Below, in pieces: positions 58,118-64,000 of a stretch of DNA of 64,000 nucleotides; positions within the stretch are counted from its first letter, which is position 1; each line of letters opens with the position of its first letter. The notes under the pieces are model-generated. The model saw only the letters and a program-made list of their open reading frames with translations. It made no database searches and was not told where the DNA came from. Source of the stretch: Brachyspira hampsonii 30446 (GTDB lineage: Bacteria; Spirochaetota; Brachyspiria; Brachyspirales; Brachyspiraceae); NCBI RefSeq assembly GCF_000316195.1, contig NZ_JH994111.1:174634-238633 (forward strand), written 5' to 3'. Made by a program: the position numbers and the translations under genes.

Positions 58118-58450
58118 AGACTTGTTTCAAAACTACTTGACAAAATTATATATAAAAAAATTAGTAATAGTCAATTATAAAATAATGTCTTACATGTTTT
58201 ATAACCTATTATTTTAGTATGTAAATATGCAGTCTTTCGCCTACCGACACCAAAGGTGGACTTCGTCGGCAGGCACAGCGAGGCGTACTTCGTATGGGTC
58301 ACCACCGAGTAGGTGCCTATTCGGCAAAAGAAGTGGGGTTTTGCGTAAGCACGCAGAGCGGTGCACGACTGTGTGCTTCGCAGCAAAGCCCCAACTATAA
58401 TTTAAAAATATTAAATTAAAAATTTATAAATTTAGTTTTGAAACAAGTCT
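58118..58450. mobile_element. MITE-like element, copy 2 (333 bp)
   Basis: Perfect 18-bp terminal inverted repeats: AGACTTGTTTCAAAACTA (58118-58135) and its reverse complement (58433-58450). The interior is homologous to the 201-bp element at 17425. It also has a GC-rich core (about 58235-58395) with several short palindromes and GCACGCAGAGCG, a motif shared with the array repeats at 1-592. No transposase is encoded; minus-strand open frames inside are not genes. Confidence 0.7.
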
Positions 58451-58490
58451 AATATATATATTATTTTTTCTTTATATTTTTTGATTTATT

Positions 58491-58812
58491 TTTAATCCCG
58501 CCCTTTATATTTATTGTATTTTTTAGAGTTTATAGATATCATTTTTTTGTAGTCTTTTCTGTCATTATAAAACCCACCCAGAATTTTATTATATTTACAA
58601 TCTATAAACCGCACGCAGAATGAAACTATAAATATAAATTAATTAATAATAACATGTAGGCTATATAATAAATTTTATTCACCGTGCGTTAAAGAGTTTG
58701 AAAATTTAATTTAAGCTTGGGCGGGTGCTATATATTCTAATTTAGTTTATAAGAAATGAGTAGTTAAAACTGCATATAAATTTATTAAGGAAAAAGGGCG
58801 GGCGTATGTAAT
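58491..58812. repeat. Cluster of GC-rich intergenic repeats, locus B
   Basis: Same modules as 49381-49730: ATCCCGCCCTTTATAT (58496), AACCCACCCAGAATTT, CCGCACGCAGAATG (58609), TTCACCGTGCGTTAAAG (58678), AAGCTTGGGCGGGTGCT (58714) and AAAAGGGCGGGCGTATGT. Order and orientation differ from locus A, so the modules move or recombine separately. Gene-free. Confidence 0.6.
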
Positions 58813-58848
58813 AATAATAAAAAAAATAATTTTTTTTGTTTTTATGTA

Positions 58849-59016
58849 TTGACAAAGATTTAAAATATGTTAGAATATACTAACAAATGTTAGAGAACAT
58901 ACATAAATTAGCTTTAGTCAACAACTTTGTATCCCTAAATTGATACAATATATTTTATAACCTTCATTTAATTAAACTGTATGCCCCCTATGATAAGTAG
59001 GGGGTAATATTTTTTT
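58849..59016 (+). ncRNA. Candidate small RNA or attenuator with strong promoter and terminator
   Basis: TTGACA (58849-58854), 16 nt, TAGAAT (58871-58876) is the best promoter in the window. The -10 lies in a GTTAG...CTAAC palindrome, a possible operator. The transcript from about 58883 contains TTGTATC/GATACAA (58927-58933 with 58942-58948) and ends at CCCCCTA/TAGGGGG (58984-58990 with 58998-59004) followed by a T run. It may be a free small RNA of about 130 nt or control the DUF486 gene at 59108. An 18-codon frame (58887-58943) starts almost at the predicted +1 without a ribosome site. Confidence 0.55.
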
Positions 59017-59107
59017 CTAAATTATAAAAATAGATATAGCAAATTATTTTTTATAATTTATAATATTTTATCAATAAAAAATAAAAATGGAGGATTAAAA
59101 TATTATT

Positions 59108-59476
59108 ATGAAAGCCATAACAACCATACTACTTCTTATTATGTCAAATACATTTATGACATTTGCTTGGTACGGACATTTAAAATTCAGTCAAATAAAA
59201 GGCTTTGAAAAACTATCACTCCCTATCATAATATTAATAAGCTGGGGAATAGCATTATTTGAATACTGTTTTCAGGTTCCGGCAAATAGAATAGGATTTT
59301 CTGGAAACGGCGGACCTTTTTCACTTATGCAGCTTAAAGTTATGCAGGAAGTTATAACTTTAACTATATTTACTATTTTTACGGTAGTATTTTTTAAAAC
59401 AGAAACTTTAAGAATAAATCACTTTATAGGATTTTTATGTTTGATATTAGCAGTATTTTTTATATTTAAAAAGTAG
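59108..59476 (+). CDS. DUF486-family small membrane protein
   Basis: 122 aa with four hydrophobic helices (about 3-22, 36-55, 77-98, 104-120). NTFMTFAWYGHLKF, ISWGIALFEYCFQVPANRIG and FSLMQLKVMQEVITL are the DUF486 (DMT-like) signatures. The transport substrate is unknown. TGGAGGATT lies 10-14 nt before the ATG. The strong terminator hairpin 100 nt upstream suggests control by attenuation. Confidence 0.88.
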   Translation: MKAITTILLLIMSNTFMTFAWYGHLKFSQIKGFEKLSLPIIILISWGIALFEYCFQVPANRIGFSGNGGPFSLMQLKVMQEVITLTIFTIFTVVFFKTETLRINHFIGFLCLILAVFFIFKK

Positions 59477-59502
59477 TTAAAAAAAATAATTTTTTAAAAA
59501 TA

Positions 59503-59540
59503 AAAGAGGACTTTTTTAAGCCCTCTTTATTATTTATTAA
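59503..59540. terminator. Bidirectional terminator
   Basis: AAAGAGG (59503-59509) with CCTCTTT (59522-59528) between the converging DUF486 and chaperone genes; T-rich on both strands. Confidence 0.6.
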
Positions 59541-59551
59541 TATAATAAATT

Positions 59552-61003
59552 TTATCTTATATTATGCTTTTTTACTCTAGCTTCTGCTATATGCTCATTT
59601 TCCCATTCTAATTGAATATTATTAATTCTCTGTCTTTTAATGGTATTTATATTAATAGAATTTAAATCAGCGATATTTGGTTTTTCTTCAGAAATTAATC
59701 TTATAACAGCAACACCATTATCCAATTTTATAACATCGCTTATTTGATTAGTCTGCATAGAGAATACATGCATATAGAAAGATTCACTTGAAGAGTCAGG
59801 TATAATAGTTCCTTCAGCAGTATTAAGTCTTCCTTGATTATAAGAGAAAGGCTCTGCTGGCTTATAATATTTTATATATCCGTTACCATTTAAAGCTGCT
59901 AGATTATTAATACCAGCAACTGCAGCTTTTAATACTTCTGCCTGTTTAGTTTTTTGGGCTTCTAAAAGAGTATTAATATTAGCATTTAAATACTCATTTC
60001 TTAATACATTTTGATTAACATCAGTGTATTTTTCAGGTATTCTAATATCATTAACTAATACAATATAGTAGTAGCCATTAGCATATATAGGCTGTAAAAG
60101 GTTGCTTCCTTTAGCAGTATTATTAGCAAAAATCTTATTAGCAAAATCTTCAGAAGGCATTTGCATTCTAGTAACATAACCTAATTTATAATTATTAGTA
60201 TTAAGCCCTTTTTCTAAAGCACTTTTCTCAAATAATGTAATATCATCTTTTAGCGTTTTATATAAATTATCAGCAACCCCGCCACTTTCTAATATTATCC
60301 AAGAAATATCAGCCTGTGCAAAATTAGTTTTATTATCTGTAAAATATTTCTCTAAATCATTAGAAGCTATTTCATTTGCCTGTACTATTGCAGCAGCATC
60401 TATATAGACCATTTCTATATCTCTTTTAGTAAAATTTCTTTTATATTCTTTTTGAATATCAAGAGGATTTATTTTAATACTTGTAAAAAGCTCAGAATAA
60501 ATTGTTTGTGCTAATATATCCTCTTTTAAATCTTTTTCTATTCTTAATTTATCAGACTGAGTGGAGTTTTTAATAAATGATTCATAAGCCATTTGATTAT
60601 AAACACCATTAGTATCTATAAATTTGCTCTTCAATGCCTCAACTATAAAATTATCGCTCACATTAATATTTTTTCTAGCAATATCATTTAGTAAAATCGT
60701 AGAAACAGCTTGTCTAAATGCCAAATCTTCTATATAACCATACATTTCATTATTAATTTGCAAACCCATTTCCTTATAATAAGTTTCTATTTGATTAAAA
60801 GCTCTTCCATAAGGACTTGTACTAGTATAATATATAGGCGTACCATTAACTGATCCTATTGTAGGAGTTCTTTGACTTCCTCTTGTATCTACAACTAAAA
60901 AATAAACTATTAAAAGTATTGAAACAGCAGATACTCCTAGCCATTGTAAAGTTTTTATTACCGGACTTTTCTTTTTAGGTACAAATTTTTTATTAGATGA
61001 CAT
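59552..61003 (-). CDS. PpiD/SurA-like membrane-anchored periplasmic chaperone
   Basis: 483 aa. Short cytoplasmic N-terminus (KKFVPKKKSPV), one membrane helix about 20-43, then a SurA_N-type helical region (GSVNGTPIYYT, YGYIEDLAFRQAVSTILLNDIARKNINVSDNFI). The remainder resembles a parvulin-like fold but lacks a clear catalytic parvulin motif. It probably helps fold envelope proteins, like PpiD. Monocistronic, with promoter DNA at 61004-61180. Confidence 0.78.
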   Translation of the reverse strand: MSSNKKFVPKKKSPVIKTLQWLGVSAVSILLIVYFLVVDTRGSQRTPTIGSVNGTPIYYTSTSPYGRAFNQIETYYKEMGLQINNEMYGYIEDLAFRQAVSTILLNDIARKNINVSDNFIVEALKSKFIDTNGVYNQMAYESFIKNSTQSDKLRIEKDLKEDILAQTIYSELFTSIKINPLDIQKEYKRNFTKRDIEMVYIDAAAIVQANEIASNDLEKYFTDNKTNFAQADISWIILESGGVADNLYKTLKDDITLFEKSALEKGLNTNNYKLGYVTRMQMPSEDFANKIFANNTAKGSNLLQPIYANGYYYIVLVNDIRIPEKYTDVNQNVLRNEYLNANINTLLEAQKTKQAEVLKAAVAGINNLAALNGNGYIKYYKPAEPFSYNQGRLNTAEGTIIPDSSSESFYMHVFSMQTNQISDVIKLDNGVAVIRLISEEKPNIADLNSININTIKRQRINNIQLEWENEHIAEARVKKHNIR

Positions 61004-61180
61004 TATATATATCCTTAATTCTTTATTAAAAAATGATTATAATTTAATAATTATATAAGAAGAGTTTAAAAAATTCAAGTTTTTATAAAATTAAATTTAT
61101 GGTTATTATTGCTTTATAAAATTGATAAAAAATCTGATAACTTTATTGTATAAATAAAATTATCAGATATTATTTTATTA

Positions 61181-62595
<1,415 letters not shown>

Positions 62596-63693
62596 ATGAA
62601 TGCAGAAATAAAAGAAAATAATAATAATTTATTTGATTTATATAAGAACTATTTTAATCAGACAGATTTAACTTTAAATAATTTTAGTAAATTAAAAAAG
62701 AATGAACTTTTATCTTCTTTGATTAAAGAGGTAGAAGAAATTAATTCTAATAGGGGCAGCATTTCAGAAAAAGATTTTGAAAGTATTTATTATATTTTGA
62801 TAAAACTTTCTATTATAGCTAGAATTGACTTGATTATGGTTATGAATTCTATAAAGAATAAAGATATGTCATTTAGAAATAGCTTAAAGTATTCTAAAGA
62901 TGTTATAGATTTAAGTTTGAGAATTATAGTAAAATTATTGAATAAAATGGATAGTGAGGATCTTAATTTATATTTTAAAGAATATTCGCTAAATAATGAT
63001 GATATTATATCCCATACTAATAGAGTATTCATTACAGTAGTAAGATTTATAAAGTATTATAATGACAGTATACATAATAATATAGTTATTGATATAAGAA
63101 AAAAATTTGGTAAAAAATATGCTTCTTATTATAGAAGTATTTTCAAAAAATTTAATATAAGTAAAAATGTATCTAAATTAGAGCATGTATATAAACATGG
63201 TTTAAGAGATATGTTATTTAATGAGATAATTAATATTTCTATAGCAGCATTTTGGCATGATATAGCAAATGTTTTTAATAATTATAATACAGATCATAAT
63301 ACAGATAAATGCTATTCTTATTTGAAGCATTTTATAAGATATAATGATGATATATCTTTGACAGTTGCTCTTCATAATGAGTATTACGGATATGGCAGCG
63401 GAGTATTTTTAAATTATTATAATACAGTAATAAATTCAAATGGAGATTATAATTTAGATTATGCTGTAAGTTTTGACTATAATGATACATTGAAATTTAA
63501 CAGTGTGTCATATTTTCCATCTAAGGTTCTTGAGATAATAGATTTGTTTGACAGGGTTAATAGTTCTTCTAGCATTGATAATACATTGCTATTTATTAGA
63601 GAAAACTATTTAGATAGAGAGGTAAAAATAGACCCTATAATTTTTGATATATTTTCTTCTTTTGTATCTGATAACATAAAATTAATAGCTTAA
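62596..63693 (+). CDS. Degenerate HD-GYP-like protein
   Basis: 365 aa. The C-terminal half follows the HD-GYP order: SHTNRVFITVV (H140), AFWHDIANV (H221-D222), LHNEYYGYGSG (H260, matching HH..DGSGYP), then VLEIIDLFDRV (D316, D319). The GYP triplet and several ligands are changed, so c-di-GMP hydrolysis is uncertain; it could act as a sensor. N-terminal 130 residues are helical without a known domain. Strong ribosome site AAGGAGGG. Confidence 0.65.
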   Translation: MNAEIKENNNNLFDLYKNYFNQTDLTLNNFSKLKKNELLSSLIKEVEEINSNRGSISEKDFESIYYILIKLSIIARIDLIMVMNSIKNKDMSFRNSLKYSKDVIDLSLRIIVKLLNKMDSEDLNLYFKEYSLNNDDIISHTNRVFITVVRFIKYYNDSIHNNIVIDIRKKFGKKYASYYRSIFKKFNISKNVSKLEHVYKHGLRDMLFNEIINISIAAFWHDIANVFNNYNTDHNTDKCYSYLKHFIRYNDDISLTVALHNEYYGYGSGVFLNYYNTVINSNGDYNLDYAVSFDYNDTLKFNSVSYFPSKVLEIIDLFDRVNSSSSIDNTLLFIRENYLDREVKIDPIIFDIFSSFVSDNIKLIA

Positions 63694-63705
63694 CTCGTTA
63701 AAAAG

Positions 63706-63745
63706 AAAAGAGAGAGAAAATAATTTCTCTCTCTCTTTTTTATTT
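63706..63745 (+). terminator. Terminator
   Basis: AAAAGAGAGAGAAA pairs with TTTCTCTCTC across a TAAT-like loop, then a T run. It also suits the converging rubrerythrin gene. Confidence 0.7.
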
Positions 63746-63769
63746 TTGATACAATATAAATTCTAAAAA

Positions 63770-64000
63770 TTAAAAGTTTTCAACACGAACTTCAAAGAAT
63801 TTCTTAGCATGTTTACAAACAGGGCAAAGTTCAGGAGCTTCTTCACTTTCAACTATGAAACCGCAGTTTCTGCATTTCCATTGAACTTTAGTAGCTTTTT
63901 TGAAAACGCTTCCGCTTTTTACAGCTTCTCTTAATTTAGCATATCTTTCTCTATGTTCTTTTTCAACATCACCGATTAATTTCATAGAACGAGCTATTTC
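63770..64000 (-). CDS. Rubrerythrin, C-terminal part (cut by window end)
   Basis: The last 76 codons are visible. EIARSMKLIGDVEKEHRERYAKL is the end of the four-helix di-iron domain. WKCRNCGFIVESEEAPELCP and CKHAKKFFEV form the rubredoxin-type Fe(Cys)4 site (CxxC and CxxC). Rubrerythrin reduces hydrogen peroxide in anaerobes. The frame stays open to the window edge; its start lies beyond 64000. Confidence 0.93.
   Translation of the reverse strand, partial: EIARSMKLIGDVEKEHRERYAKLREAVKSGSVFKKATKVQWKCRNCGFIVESEEAPELCPVCKHAKKFFEVRVENF

Noticed and set aside
58171-58386. 71-aa minus-strand frame with high Cys/Arg
   Set aside because: It lies within the MITE-like element's palindromic GC-rich core, with no ribosome site or known family.

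Overview
The window is chromosomal DNA of a very AT-rich bacterium, most likely a Brachyspira-type spirochaete. The reasons are the extreme A+T content, the mix of core genes (HslVU, PriA, L13/S9, a short IMP dehydrogenase without CBS domains), ankyrin-repeat lipoproteins, a UPF0164-like outer-membrane protein, chemotaxis proteins, and many intergenic hairpin repeats of the AAAAAATCGCTCG / GCACGCAGAGCG kind. The genus is an inference; there is no rRNA in the window.

Region 1 (1-6700) is the most unusual part. An array cut by the left edge has at least four spacer-like segments of near-constant length (28-29 nt) but unrelated sequence. Each lies between an invariant TAGGGTATCGAGAC and an invariant AATCCCRCTTTCCTA. 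The stretch between two spacers behaves like a repeat whose arms can pair, but its loop is expanded (55, 117, 127 and 128 nt). About 250 bp downstream begins a two-gene operon. The first gene encodes a 1002-aa protein with exactly two HEPN RNase motifs, RNILIH (139-144) and RNMICH (956-961), at opposite ends: the layout of Cas13b. The second encodes a 909-aa protein with a DUF3800 (YIDESGN) RNase H-like domain and a helical TPR-like C-terminus. I read this as a candidate unusual type VI-like RNA-guided system. That is inference; no cas1/cas2 is present.

Region 2 (6700-13830) is accessory DNA. It holds two tiny amphipathic peptide genes (29 and 25 aa), a frameshifted copy and an intact copy of a Gly/Ala-rich membrane-active-looking protein, a coiled-coil protein, a small unknown protein and a UPF1/Dna2-like SF1 helicase. 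It ends at a perfect 16-bp bidirectional terminator.

Region 3 (13850-34500) is mostly housekeeping: Fe-dependent alcohol dehydrogenase, a secreted ankyrin protein, hslVU, bacteriohemerythrin, lnt, a CheB whose phospho-acceptor Asp is Asn, two lipoproteins, ispE, an outer-membrane protein, a pentapeptide-like protein, manC, an HTH-REC regulator, and minus-strand rplM-rpsI-dksA-like-priA and a zinc-ribbon protein plus panC.

Region 4 (34600-47350) has a TetR/TolC/RND efflux locus with no visible adaptor gene, a STAS protein, and an F-type ATP synthase operon (a, c, b, delta, second delta, alpha, [glycosyltransferase], gamma). It ends at a terminator after gamma, with no beta or epsilon gene.

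Region 5 (47400-64000) has tandem ankyrin lipoproteins embedded in repeats, rtcB, a SplB-like radical SAM gene, a GT8 pseudogene flanked by a duplicated gene end, a glucose-family PTS transporter, a chemoreceptor, a 333-bp MITE-like element (related copy at 17425), a likely small RNA or attenuator before a DUF486 gene, a PpiD/SurA-like chaperone, short guaB, a degenerate HD-GYP protein and the 3' end of rubrerythrin.
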